This document shows, in pieces, positions 11,646 through 22,600 of a stretch of 64,000 nt of DNA. Under the pieces are notes generated by a model that saw nothing but the letters and a program-made list of their open reading frames with translations, had not been told where the DNA came from and made no database searches. A program made the position numbers and the translations under genes. Source of the DNA: Phytopythium helicoides. Taxonomy: Eukaryota; Oomycota; Peronosporomycetes; Pythiales; Pythiaceae. Position 1 is the stretch's first letter; every line of letters begins with the position of its first letter. The stretch spans positions 868,001 through 932,000 of the forward strand of contig JANFNE010000003.1 of the NCBI GenBank assembly GCA_024867545.1, read 5' to 3'.

Positions 11646-14600
11646 ATGTCGGGCCCGCGCGTGGGCGTCGTGCCGTCGAGCGCGCTGCCGACGTACGAGC
11701 GCTTCCAGCCGCACAGCGGCGCGCCCGTGGACGTGAGCAGCCTCAGCGTGGCGCAGCGCCTGGTGCTCGAGAACAAGAAGCGCGTGGCCAGCACGCTGCG
11801 CCGCCGCAACACGCAGGAGGTGCTGGCCGCGCTAAAGGAGACGCCCGTTGAGGTCGGCGCCCACATCTGGGTGCCCGACCCCGAGCGCGTATGGCGCATC
11901 GTCGAGGTCGTGCACTTCGACACGGACCCCGAGAAGGGGCTTGTGCTCACGGTGCACGGCCGCTACGGCCAGGAGAAGATCGACCTGCGCGACATCGGAG
12001 ACGTCTACCGCGTCAACCCGCGCGTCGTCGACGACATGACCAGTCTCTACTACATCCATGAGGCCGGCGTGCTCGAGAACCTTCACGCGCGCTCCAGGCC
12101 AGACAACCTGCGACCCTACACGCTCATGGCCAACGTGCTCGTGGCCGTCAACCCGCTCGTGCGCACCGTAGAGCCCAAGGTCGAGGACTACATCAAGACG
12201 CAGATGGGCGACCGACCGCCGCACCCGTACGCCATCGCAGAGGTCGCCTTCCAGCAGATGGCGCTGCGCGAGCCCGCGCAGTGCCAGTCGATCGTCATCT
12301 CGGGCGAGTCGGGCGCTGGTAAGACCGAAACCTCCAAGATTGTGCTGCGCTACCTCACGTCGCGCGAGCACCTCATCGCAAAGGCCAACCACCTCGAGGA
12401 GCAGGACATCGCGCAGGAGCTCGACAAGCGCCTCTGGGACACCAACCCCATCCTCGAGGCCTTCGGTAACGCCAAGACACTGCGCAACCACAACTCGTCG
12501 CGCTTCGGTAAGTTCATGAAGCTGCAGTTCCAGCCCAAGACCAACATCCTCGTTGGCGCCTTCATCGAGACCTACCTGCTCGAGAAGTTCCGCGTAGTTG
12601 CGCAGATCCCGGGCGAGCGCAACTTCCACATCTTTTACTTTTTGCTGGCCGGCGCAACTGACGCGCTGCAGAGCGAGCTCAAGCTCGAGTCGGTCAACAA
12701 CTTCACGTACCTCAACCAGAGCGGCTGCATCTCGGACCCGAACGTCGATGATGAGCTGCTCTTTGACGAGGTCGTGCGCGCGCTTGACACGGTCGGCATC
12801 GACTCGGCGCTTCAGAAGCAGGTCTGGACAGGTGCTCGCGGGTCTGCTGCACCTCGGCAACATTATTCTTAAGGATCGCGAGACGGCCGAGGGCGACGCC
12901 GGCGAGGTGACCAAGGAGGCTGAGCGATACGTGAAGTCATGCGCTGAGCTGCTCGGAGTGGATGCGAGTGCCATGATGCGCGTCATCACGGAGCGTGAGA
13001 TTTCTACGCGCGGCGAGAAGTTCACCATCAAGCGCACGGCGAAGGAGGGTGGCTACGTGCGTGATGCGATTGCCAAGTCGATCTACAACAATCTCTTCCG
13101 CTGGATTGTGTACAAGATCAACCGATCGCTGGGCCATGGTGCGAGCTCGCTGCCGTTCATCGGCGTGCTCGACATTTTCGGCTTTGAGTCGTTCGAGGAG
13201 AACGACTTCGAGCAGCTCCTGATTAACTTTGCGAACGAGGCGCTGCAGGCGACCTTTAACCAGCAGGTGTTCATTGCTGAGCAGGAGCTGTTCACGGCTG
13301 AGGGTATTGATGTGGGCAAGATCATCTGGCCGGACAACCGTGAGTGTATCGACCTAATCTCGATGAAGCCGAACGGTATCCTGCCGCTGCTCGACCAGGA
13401 GGCAAAGATGCCACAGCCTTCGGACGAGAAGTGGAACGCAACGCTGCACAAGACGCATGCGAACCACCCGCACTTTTTGGCGCCGCACGAGAAGGACAAG
13501 AAGTATGTGTTCATCGTCAAGCACTTTGCCACGCGTGTGCCGTACATGATTGGCAACTTCATCGACAAGAACAACGACACGATCCCGAAGGACCTCGAGG
13601 ACTTTGTCATGTCGAGCAACTCTACGCTTATCCGTGGGCTCTTTTCGCTTAAGACGGAGGAGTCGATGGACGCGCCGACATCGAACGGCAGCCAGAACCG
13701 CAACAAGGTGACAGTGTCGGCCAAGTTCTGTGATCAGATGAAGGATCTCGTGGAAACGCTGAATGCGACGCGCTGCAACTTCATCCGATGCATCAAGCCC
13801 AACCCGACAATGACGGCTGGCGTGTTTGACCACGGTTACGTCGTGGACCAGCTGCGCTGCACTGGTATGCTGGCGACATGCGAGCTGCTCAAGGTCGGTC
13901 TCCCCACTCGTGTGTCATACGAGGAGATCTGCCGTATCTACAAGCCGGTGCTTCCGCCTTCGGTTGTGCCCATGTTCTCCGCGTACAACGATCGCACATT
14001 CACGGAGGCTGTTCTGTGGTCGTTCCGTGTCGACCCGGATGCGTACCGCCTTGGTCGGACCAAGGTGTTCTTCAAGACGGGTAAGATTGCTCTTCTTGAT
14101 GCGCTGCTGAAGGTTGACATGAAGAAGATGGGTCCGTGGATCGTGGCGCGTCTGCGCAAGTGGCTCGCGCGTCGCCGTTGGCGTTACGCGACGGCCAAGA
14201 TCATGGGCCAGCGCGCGTTCCTGTGGCTCTATGCGTACACGAAGCAGCGCAAGGCGGCTATCCTCAAGATGCAGGCTGTCATGCGCATGTTTGCTGTGCG
14301 CAAGCAGTTCATTCGCGCACGTAACGCTCACCGCAACATGCTTCGGCGGAAGGCGCTTGCCCGTAAACACTTCCGGATTGCTGTGCGTGGCATCATGGCT
14401 GCGAATGCGTTCCGCCAGCTTCTGGAGCAGACGCGCGTTCGCATGGCTGCGGTACGTCTATCTGCCGTGGTGTTTGCAGTTTATGGAGACAGGTGTGATC
14501 TGACAGCTTCATTGTATTCTCTTTCCAACAGGAGCGTGCCAAGCAGAGCTCGGCCGCCGTCAAGATCCAGGTGCGTTTCAAGCTCAATTGTCAATTTTGC

Positions 14601-16415
14601 CTGTTTGGCCCGCTAACATGTCATGTGTTTGATGGTGCAGTCGATTGTGCGTGGGCGCTTCGGCCGCAAGCGTGCTCAGGGACGGCGGGACCAGATCGCG
14701 GACGAGAAGCTGCGCAAGCGTCCTCGCCGAAGAAGCGGCTGCGGCCGAGCTGGAGCGCAAGAAGTCGGCCAAGAAGCGCTGGCACACGGCTTACTTTGCG
14801 CTCGCCGCCCAGCGTCACTGGGTGCAACGTCTGCACCATATTCGCAAGGCTCGTCTCGCGGTCGAGGAGGCTAAGCGCCGTGCCGAGGAACAACGTCTTC
14901 TGCAGCTCCAGCGCGAGGAGGAGGAGCGTCAGCGCCAGCTGCAGGCGCAGAAGGACGAGGAGGAGCGCCAGCGTCTTGTGGCGCTCAAGCGCGCTGCTGC
15001 TGCCGCAACGATCCAGCGTGCGTTCCGCAACTCGATTGCCCGCCGCGAGGCGCGTCGTGTCGCTGCCATGGAGCGCGCGCAGTCAACGGCTCTTGCCGCT
15101 GCTCTCGCAGCCCAGGAGGCCGCCCAGGCTGCCGAGGCTGCATCGTTGGCGCACGAGGCTGAGGCTGACGCTCTTCGTCGTCTTGGAGCTTACGATGATT
15201 CTAAGCGCGCATCCATGATCGGGACTGCGGCCGCGGTCGGCACGGCGGGTGCTCTTGCCACGCCGGCCATTGCCGGCACGGCTGGCGCGATGCCTGCGCA
15301 GCTCGGCTCGGTCGAGCCGCTGCATGCGACGACGGGTCAGGCCGGCCAGATCGGTGCTGTCGGCTCGCTCGGTGTTGCCGGTGCCATGGTCGGACAGGAG
15401 TCGCTGCAGAGCGCTGATCTGAGCTGGATGGCGGGCGACAACGCCAAGATTGAGGGCGAGGCTGTTGCTGGCGACGCGCTGCGCCAAGAGCAGCTCGCGC
15501 AGGCTGGCCGCGACCTGTTTGGTGAGGGCGGCGAGATGCCGCAGGGTCCGCTCATGTCGGCGGACGACGACAACCTGGTGAACCCTGTGCACAAGCTGTA
15601 CGAGTTCCCGACTGGTCCCGCCGATCCCGTACAAGGGCGGCATCCTCACGTGCACGATGCTGGGCCACCGCAAGCAGCAGGATGAGAACTGGGGCGACGA
15701 GTACACTGAGTACGTCGTGCGTGTGACGTGGGGCCGCGACATCCTGGAGCAGTCGAAGACGGCGTGGCTCGTCGGCGGTCGCTACAACGACTTCAACGCG
15801 CTGCACCAGGAGCTCAAGGCTGCTGCGTCGGGTCGTCGCGGCAAGCGCGCGCCGTGGTTCCCGCGCTTCCCGAAGCGCCACCCGTTCTCGTCGATGATCG
15901 GCAAGAACCAGGAGGAGAAGTTTATCATCAAGCGTGAGAAGGAGCTGAACCGGTACCTGACACAGGTGCTGACGCAGATGCCGGATGCACTCCTCAACAT
16001 CCATCTGGACCGGTTCCTCAACCTGACGCTGCGCACCCAGGACATTTCCGAGCGGGAGGCGTACGCCGAGGCGCGCAAGCGCTGGGAGGAGGAGGAGCGC
16101 GAGGCGCTCGCAAACGCGGCGGATGCCGAGCCGCTCAACGACGCCGACCTGCAGGAGGTGGAGCAGCTCGTGCACCAGCTGCTGCAGAAGATCATCTATG
16201 CGGCCGGCGACGTGCGCCAGGACACGGAGCTGCAGGAGATGATCCACGCGGTCAAGGTGCTGCAGCCGCGCGTGGCTGCATCGGCGCAGATCGGCGGCAA
16301 CGTGAATGTGGAGCTCATTCCGCTGGCCATGCAGCTGCAGGACGACATTCAGGACGCGTTCAACCAGTACAACGACACGCTGCTGGCCATCCGCCTCGGC
16401 CAGGACCTCAACTAG
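11646..16415 (+). CDS. Myosin heavy chain with IQ motifs and PX tail
   Basis: An actin-based motor of about 1538 residues. The motor domain has the P-loop GESGAGKTETSK (about residue 220), switch I NHNSSRFGKF, switch II DIFGFESFEENDFEQL and the actin-binding CIKPNP region. A neck with several IQ-type helices follows, then a short charged coiled coil and a small alanine/glycine-rich linker. A C-terminal PX domain (GHRKQQDENWGDEYTEYV, then PRFPKRHPFSS) should bind phosphoinositides and dock cargo membranes. Two introns are clear: 14452-14531 and 14571-14640. Three frame changes, near 12828, 14719 and 15617, each equal one extra base inside conserved sequence. With introns and these bases removed, the length is exactly divisible by three. 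I take them as sequence errors, though a recent pseudogene is not excluded. Class assignment would need a phylogeny. Confidence 0.93.
14452..14531 (+). other. Myosin intron 1
   Basis: An 80-bp intron with donor GTACGT and acceptor CCAACAG, in phase 0, within the IQ region. Splicing joins AAVxxx-type neck codons without a gap. Confidence 0.85.
14571..14640 (+). other. Myosin intron 2
   Basis: A 70-bp intron with donor GTGCGT, a CTAAC branch point and acceptor GTGCAG, in phase 0. It joins AAVKIQ to SIVRGRFG, restoring a canonical IQ motif. Confidence 0.9.
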
Positions 16416-17070
16416 ATGTCCGACTCGAAGGCATCAGGCGATATGTGCCGAGGTGGGCGGCTTTACATCATGCACGTGTGAATTTGAATTGGGCACCCGC
16501 TCCGAGCGGACGCGCGCTGATCGGGCGCCTCGATGACGGAGAGGCGGCTCACGCGCGGTCCAATGCGCGGACGGGTGCATATCGACCAGCGATCGAGGGA
16601 GCGACGAGAGGATCGAGCGGGCGGCGCCTTCGATGGAAGAAGGGCCTCGTTGCTGTAGGAGACGAGCGATGCAATAGACCGGAGCGACCGTTTTGCCCCC
16701 TTGTCGTTTGTTGCGTGCGTGGCGTGTGGTTGACTGTCTGGCGACTCAGCGGCGGTGATGGGCGACGCGCGCGAGTCAGAGCCAAGTCAGCGGATACACG
16801 GAGGTCGCGACGGGCTCCGCATGCGTGATTCGACCCAAGCAGCGCTCGCTGTCGACCGTCGATGCGTGACCTGTACGGTGGACGCCTGGCCTGGTTTCTG
16901 ACCTGAGTGAGATCGGGCACGGGTGCATGGCAACGCTTGCAACACTCTTGACGACTGATGTATCATTTGGGGTGCACGTGGCGCCGGACTAATACTGAAG
17001 CAGACGCTCATCCGACCGACAGTCGACCTGCCACGCTTGACTTGGATAGCCGCATTCGTCAACAGCCTCC
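16416..17070. other. Between myosin and PX gene, no gene seen
   Basis: About 650 bp, GC-rich, with only scattered short open frames on both strands. It probably contains the myosin 3' UTR and the PX gene promoter. Confidence 0.5.
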
Positions 17071-17949
17071 ATGGCGGACACTCGGCGACAGACAGTGCCG
17101 TTCCGAGACGGACAGCTCTCGTGGCTCGTGCTGGGCCACCGCTGGCAGCGCCGGGACGACGACTGGAAGCGCGACCACGTCGAATACGTGCTGCGGGTGT
17201 CCTGGCAGACCTCGACAGGTTCCGGCGGTGGCGACAGCAGCATCTCTCGCGTCTGGATCGTTGCCGGGCGCTTCAGCGAGTTCCGCGCGCTCCACGAACA
17301 CCTCCAGCGTGCAGCAGGGGAGCAAAAGACCTCGCTACCACGGTTCCCCTCGAGGCATTGGATCTCCTCGACTTTGCTCAGCCGAAATCGCCGCGAAGTG
17401 TTCATTGAGAGTCGAGAGCGACGACTGGCGAGGTACATGGCCGAGCTGCTGTCATTGAACTCTTCTGTGCTGTCCAATCCAGCCGTGGATGAGCTTCTGC
17501 AGCTGACAAGGCATATCGATGGCCGCCGAGACACGGAGAGATCGACACTATTGGAGTCCAGCAGATCCTTTCGCGATATGTCGCGCCGTCTAGCAACCAG
17601 CCTTCGATCAAGCAGACTTCTTAGCGAGCACAGCAGAGCTGACGACGATGAAGACGACGAAGATGATCGCGCGTTTGGAGATGCCGAGTGGCTCGATTAC
17701 CAGCTCAAACTGCGTCTGATGGAGCTAGTGGACGACAGCGACGAAGATGCCGACGCAGACGACGACTCTGGTCGACGGCGAGTCCGCGACCTTGTCGAGT
17801 CGGTCGAGTTGCTGAAGCCGCAGCTGAAATCGGCCGCGCGAGTCCCCCACCACACGGCACAGGCAACCATGGTGCTCAAGAAGTTCGCTGACTCGCTCGG
17901 CATCTACAAGGAACTCAACCAGCGCGCGCGACGGCGCACGACGCTGTAA
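17071..17949 (+). CDS. Stand-alone PX-domain protein, paralogue of the myosin tail
   Basis: A 292-residue protein, one exon, ATG at 17071. The first 140 residues form a PX domain that aligns with the tail of the upstream myosin: LGHRWQRRDDDWKRDHVEYV against GHRKQQDENWGDEYTEYV, WIVAGRFSEFRALHEHL against WLVGGRYNDFNALHQEL, and PRFPSRHWISS against PRFPKRHPFSS. The C-terminal half also matches: both end in a helical region with a VELLKPQLK/VKVLQPRVA block followed by a terminal helix. An acidic, low-complexity stretch (DDDEDDEDD) is inserted between. It should bind phosphoinositide-bearing membranes, but it has no motor. It sits about 650 bp downstream on the same strand, so a partial tandem duplication of the myosin gene is the simplest origin. 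Confidence 0.85.
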   Translation: MADTRRQTVPFRDGQLSWLVLGHRWQRRDDDWKRDHVEYVLRVSWQTSTGSGGGDSSISRVWIVAGRFSEFRALHEHLQRAAGEQKTSLPRFPSRHWISSTLLSRNRREVFIESRERRLARYMAELLSLNSSVLSNPAVDELLQLTRHIDGRRDTERSTLLESSRSFRDMSRRLATSLRSSRLLSEHSRADDDEDDEDDRAFGDAEWLDYQLKLRLMELVDDSDEDADADDDSGRRRVRDLVESVELLKPQLKSAARVPHHTAQATMVLKKFADSLGIYKELNQRARRRTTL

Positions 17950-18026
17950 AATGCTGTCCGAGAGGCCTGGCAGACTGGTTTGTTCGGACTATTGTGGATT
18001 CATTTATTGAGCATACCTGTTGTGCG

Positions 18027-18897
18027 TCATTTGCTTGCTGCCGGCGGCTTGAATCCCTTGGCCACGAGGAACATCTCGGTCGACTCTTGGCGAGACGACT
18101 GCGGCTTCATTCCCTTGACCATGTCGAAGCGAGCCTTGAGCTCGGCGCGGAACTCTTCGGCGCCGTCGCAGCGCAGCACCTTGGTCGCGAAGTTGCCGCC
18201 CGGCCGCAGGTACAGCTCGGCCATCTTGAGCGCGTTGTGGCACAGCCGCAGCTGCGCCTGGCTGTCTGTGAAGAAGTTTCCCGAGAAGGACGGCGCCATG
18301 TCGCTAAGCACCACGTCGACGCGCCTCCCGGCCAGCTGCTCGTCGATCTCGTCGCGCACGTTGGGGCGGCGGAAGTCGCCGACGATGACGGCCGCGCCGT
18401 CGATCGGCGCGAACGCGTTCAGGTCCACGGCAACGACGCTAGGCAGTCTGGCGCGAGTCGCGGCCTCCTGGTTCTCCTGCGCCTGCGCCGGTCTAGGCGG
18501 CCTCGCGATCTCCACCGCGATCTGTTGAGCCAGTCGCGAGCGTGAGAGTCGCGTTCCGCGCGGTCGGCGCCACGCGCGCGCACCTGCGTCCACCCGCCGG
18601 GCGCCGCGCCCAGGTCCAGCACCACGTCGCCGCGCCGGATGAGCTGGTGCTTCTGCGAGGCCCACAGCGCCGTCCGTTAGTCCCAGTCGCGACCTCCGCG
18701 TCCTCCGCGCCGCGCACCGCGTTGAGCTCGCGCAGCTTGAGCGCCGCGCGCGAGCGCAGCCCCTCGCGCTTGGCCTGCTTGACTACCGGGTCGCTCCACT
18801 GGCGCCGCACCCAGCGCGCGCTCGCGTTCGACTTGCCCTTGAGGCTGCGCACCTCGCGCGCCAGCGGCGCCGCGCCGACCACCGCCGCCCGCTGCAT
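18027..18897 (-). CDS. MRM2: rRNA 2'-O-methyltransferase, RlmE/FtsJ/MRM2 family
   Basis: The product methylates the 2'-O of a uridine in the peptidyl-transferase centre of large-subunit rRNA, probably in mitochondria. The CDS is join 18718-18897, 18584-18652, 18027-18521 on the minus strand, 247 residues. The SAM-binding motif [14 protein letters not shown] spans exon 2. The catalytic K-D-K-E set is visible: K in LKLREL, D in VLSDMAP, K in FATKVL and E in [12 protein letters not shown]. The N-terminal [16 protein letters not shown] block is typical of MRM2 rather than of the tRNA-specific paralogues. ATG at 18897 is the first in frame; the open frame before it starts with TTG. Splicing both introns gives a continuous family match with no frame error. 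It is convergent with the PX gene and divergent from phosphoglycerate kinase. Confidence 0.9.
18522..18583 (-). other. MRM2 intron 2
   Basis: A 62-bp intron with donor GTGCGC, branch region GGCTCAAC and acceptor AACAG, in phase 0. It joins GGWTQ to IAVEIA. Confidence 0.88.
18653..18717 (-). other. MRM2 intron 1
   Basis: A 65-bp intron with donor GTGCGC, an excellent branch point GACTAAC and acceptor CTCGCAG, in phase 0. It joins LRELNA to KHQLIRRGD. Confidence 0.9.
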
Positions 18898-19315
18898 GGC
18901 GCTCTTAGAGCAGCTGAAGTGTTTCTGACGTTTGAATGCGTACAATCTTTAATCTTGTGCGCATCAAGTATCAGGAAAAAGAGGTTTGCGACACGGCGCG
19001 TGTTTCTGCACCGTCATAGACGCGGATGTGTGACTGCGCCGTGTCACGGCCGCGCACGTCTCCAAGCACCAACGCTTTTCCAGCCAATCGCGTGCGCGTA
19101 TTCGACTTTCAGCCAATGAAAGCGCCGTCGCCCCGCCCGATTGCTTGCAGTTTCGTATCTTTGACCTGGTGGAAGGAAGCAATCGATCCTGCGTCACTAC
19201 ATAGCGTCAAGCCCCAGGATCCCCCCCTCGCGAGTCGCCATTCGCGTATTTGCGCCCTCCAGCCCAGAGCCCAGAGCCCGCCCTCTCTTCTCTTCCTCTC
19301 CCCCCGCCAGCCGCC
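18898..19315. promoter_or_regulatory. Shared divergent promoter of MRM2 and PGK
   Basis: This 418-bp region separates two genes read in opposite directions. Two CCAAT boxes in the same AGCCAAT context lie at 19084-19088 and 19113-19117, about 200-230 bp before the PGK ATG. They are recognised by NF-Y in eukaryotes. No TATA box is obvious. A pyrimidine-rich tract just precedes the PGK ATG. Confidence 0.6.
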
Positions 19316-20559
19316 ATGGCCAAGCTCAGCATCAAGAACGTCAACGTCAAGGACCAGCGCGTGCTCATGCGCGTGGACTTCAACGTGCCGTTCGCGGCCG
19401 ACGGCTCCATCTCCAACACGCAGCGCATCGACGCGGCGCTGCCCACGATCCAGTTCGCGCTCGAGCACGGCGCCAAGGCCGTGGTGCTCATGTCACACCT
19501 CGGCCGCCCCGACGGCACGCCCAAGGCCAAGTACTCGCTCAAGCCCGTGGCCGCCGCCGTTGAGGCCAAGCTCGGCCGCCCCGTCATCTTCCTCTCGGAC
19601 TGCGTCGGGGCCGAGGTCGAGGCCGCGTGCGCCAACCCCGCGCCCGGCAGCGTCATCCTGCTCGAGAACCTGCGCTTCCACGTCGAGGAGGAGGGCAAGG
19701 GCAAGGACGCCGAGGGCAAGAAGGTCACGGCCAGCAAGGAGGCCGTTGCCGCCTTCCGCGCCAGCCTCAGCAAGCTCGGCGACGTCTACGTCAACGACGC
19801 CTTCGGCACGGCCCACCGCGCGCACAGCTCCATGGTTGGCGTCGCGCTCGAGACCAAGGCCGCCGGCTTCCTGCTCGACAAGGAGCTCGTGTACTTCGCC
19901 AAGGCGCTCGACAACCCGGAGCGCCCGTTCGTGTCCATCCTGGGCGGCGCCAAGGTCGCCGACAAGATCCAGCTCATCATGAACATGCTTGACAAGGTCG
20001 ACGAGATGGTCATCGGCGGCGGCATGGCCTTCACCTTCAAGAAGGTGCTCAACAACATGGAGATCGGCAGCTCGCTGTACGACGAGGAGGGCGCCAAGAT
20101 CGTCGAGAACATCGTGGCCAAGGCTGCCGAGAAGAACGTCAAGCTGCACCTGCCGACCGACTTTGTCATCGCCGACAAGTTCGCGGCCGATGCGCAGCAC
20201 AAGATCGTGACGCAGGAGGAGGGCATCCCGGCCGGCTGGATGGGTCTGGACGTTGGCCCCAAGTCGCAGGAGGCCTTCAAGGCCGCTATCCTCGCGCCAA
20301 GACCATTGTGTGGAACGGACCCGCCGGCGTGTTCGAGTTTGACGCGTTCGCGCAGGGCACCAAGGCCGTCATGGACGCTGTGGTCGCGGCCACGGCGAAC
20401 GGCGCCACGAGCATCATCGGCGGCGGTGACACGGCCACGTGCTGCGTCAAGTTCGACACGGAGGACAAGGTGAGCCACGTGAGCACGGGCGGTGGTGCCA
20501 GCCTCGAGCTGCTCGAGGGCAAGGTGCTGCCGGGCGTGGACGCGCTCTCGAGCGCCTAA
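19316..20559 (+). CDS. PGK: Phosphoglycerate kinase
   Basis: The glycolytic enzyme that transfers phosphate from 1,3-bisphosphoglycerate to ADP. It begins MAKLSIKNV and has [68 protein letters not shown] and the terminal [15 protein letters not shown], all PGK hallmarks. The open frame runs upstream to a GTG, but ATG 19316 is clearly the start. The frame is broken near 20296, between FKAAIL and [11 protein letters not shown], where one base seems to be missing. Adding one gives 414 residues, the normal PGK length. As this is an essential enzyme, a sequence error is the likely cause. It shares its promoter region with MRM2. Confidence 0.95.
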
Positions 20560-21291
20560 GCTGCGCTGCCAGTTACGCACAGCAGCGCGTAGTCCCGAGA
20601 GGCCCGAGCTCGCGATGCAGCGGTGCAGAGAGGCCGTGCGCAAGTATTCGATCGTAAGCACAACAATGTAATTCTGGTTTGGTATCCACAGGATGGTTCA
20701 CAGGGTTGGTGATATGCAAGGATTTGCTGGCTCTGATGACGTCGATCAACATGATGTGCGTACGAGATAGATAGATAGAGAGAGCCTTGCCCATCGACGT
20801 CAGCAGCTTCAACTTACTGTATCGCCCTCGCTTCGTCTGCTGCTGCCGCGGTCTCCGCGATGCTGCATTATGCGCAGCGCAGGGCTTTGAAGCAACCGAA
20901 TCGTTACACAGAACACTCGAGTCAAGCGCGTTTGTCACGAACGAGCCGCCACCAAGCAACCAAACGAACACGCAGAGTGGATCGAGCACGGCATGTCGGG
21001 TATTTACCATTAGAGCAAATCATACTGCAGCGCAGGAAGGAATATGTAGTCAAAACGCATGTCGGCGCCGGCGAGCACGGACGGCCGCCAGCGCCGCGCA
21101 GCTGGATCCAGGCTGGCTTGAGTCACGAGTGACGGAGGTATCGGATCGGACGGAGCAAACAAACACTATCCCCGTCGTGGCCGAAAATGCAATAATAAAA
21201 AGGGAGGAGTGCCTGTCGTCCTGGGCCGGCTCGGCGGCAGGTCGGGGCGGGCGCTCGACACCTAGCGCTTGCTACTCGGCTGGACGCGGCT
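20560..21291. other. Convergent region between PGK and HMG gene, no gene seen
   Basis: About 730 bp of 3' sequences of two convergent genes. It contains a short GATA microsatellite around 20770. Open frames here are short and have no recognisable product. Confidence 0.5.
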
Positions 21292-21985
21292 TTACACCTC
21301 GGTGGCCGAGTAGGTGTTTGCGTATCCGGCAATGTTGTCGAAGCCCGTCATGGCGCCGTAGTTGGAGTACTGCTGCGTGGACTCTGCGAACTCGCGCGCG
21401 GCCTTGGAGCTGTTCCACTCCTCCATCTCGCGCTTGTAGCGCGCGCGGTCGGCCTTTTCCTTCTCGACGAAGGGCGCCTTCTGCTCGTCGGTGGCCTTGG
21501 CCCAGGCCTCTCCGAGCTGCTTGGAGATCTCCGTGTTCTTCATGTCCTGGTGCTCGGCCTTGATGCGCGGGCGCATGACCTGGCTGTAGAAGAGGAAGGC
21601 CGAGGAGGCGCGCTTGGGGGCGTCGGGGTGCTTCTTGGCGCGCTTGTTGGGCACGCGCAGCGGGCCCGTCGTAGTTGGCCATCTCCTCTTCGTAGCGCTG
21701 CTTGTCCTCCTCCGCGGCGCGCTTCCAGGGCTCCTTCTCCTCGTCGGTCATCTTGCCCCAGGCGTCGGCGATGGCGCGCATGATCTCGGTCACCTTGGCG
21801 TTCTCGGGCAGCTGCGCCTTGATCTCCTCGCGCTTGGCCATGGAGAAGAGGATGTAGGGCGACTTGCCGCGCTTGGGCGCGCCCGGCGCCTTCTTCTGCA
21901 GCCGCTTGCGCTTCTTGGCGTCCTTGCCGCCCAGCGCGCCCCACGACGCCCCTGCATGATCCGACGCGGCACCCAGCGGTTCCAT
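21292..21985 (-). CDS. HMGB-like protein with two HMG boxes
   Basis: A small chromatin protein that bends DNA. The corrected product is 230 residues. After a lysine-rich start come box A (GAPKRGKSPYILFSMAKREEIKA, ending WKRAAEEDKQRYEEEM) and box B (DAPKRASSAFLFYSQVMRP, ending YKREMEEW), followed by a short tyrosine/serine-rich tail. ATG at 21985 starts the frame. The frame shifts between the boxes at 21662-21667: removing one base from a run of three C gives DGPLRVPNKRAKK and restores both boxes in one protein. A homopolymer error is the best explanation. Without it, box B would need its own start. Confidence 0.88.
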
Positions 21986-22600
21986 GACTCTTGCGCGCGC
22001 ACACGTGCCTTCTCTTTTCTTTTCTATGCGTATACTCGGCGCGAGCTAAATCGGAGACTGCGGGTTTTACTATACCATACAGAAGCCCAAACTGGCGCTC
22101 TGTGCGGCGCGCGCGCACGCGCCAACGGGAGGTCATCCCTCCCCTCTCCATACTACACGCAAGGGGACGCCCCCCCACATACCAAGGACGGGCGACGTGC
22201 TGTCCAATGGTAAACTACCATATATTACGCCACGACGACAAAAAACCTTGGGTGAAAACAAGGTTTTTTCACAAAACAATGAGGTTTTTCAATTTTGCTA
22301 GTCGCCGTTCCGATTCGAATTCACTCATAAAACCTCAGGTTTTTCGTGTTTTCCCCGAGGTTTTACGGAAAACCTTGAGGTTTTATGTTCAAAACCCTTG
22401 CGAGGTGTTTTCAATCGGTTAGCTTTCACGCATCCCTTTTCAGCCAATCATCAGATCGTTGAAAAATAGACATGCGCACATGATCTATATTCGTCCAATC
22501 GTCGATCGAATCCAAAATAGACGAATCACGCCACCTTTTCAGCCAATCCACAGCATCCGACCCTTTGATCCCAAAACAACACAGAAGAAACCAAAAAGCC
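21986..22600. promoter_or_regulatory. Promoter region with AGGTTTT palindromes and CCAAT boxes
   Basis: Divergent region between the HMG gene and PHF5A. It holds a perfect 11-bp inverted repeat, AAAAAACCTTG at 22240-22250 and its complement at 22259-22269, with an 8-base loop. At least five more AGGTTTT/AAAACCT words lie between 22280 and 22405. Three CCAAT boxes on the plus strand, at 22444-22448, 22495-22499 and 22543-22547, lead into PHF5A. Confidence 0.55.

Noticed and set aside
12818..12840. A 10-bp intron at the first myosin frame break
   Set aside because: The segment begins GT and ends AG but is far too short to splice, and its removal deletes two expected residues. A single extra base fits better.
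11832..13037. 401-residue minus-strand frame opposite myosin
   Set aside because: Shadow of a GC-rich conserved motor domain; no family character.
20787..21563. 258-residue plus-strand frame overlapping the HMG gene
   Set aside because: Non-conserved, arginine/serine-rich, and antisense to clear HMG boxes over its second half.
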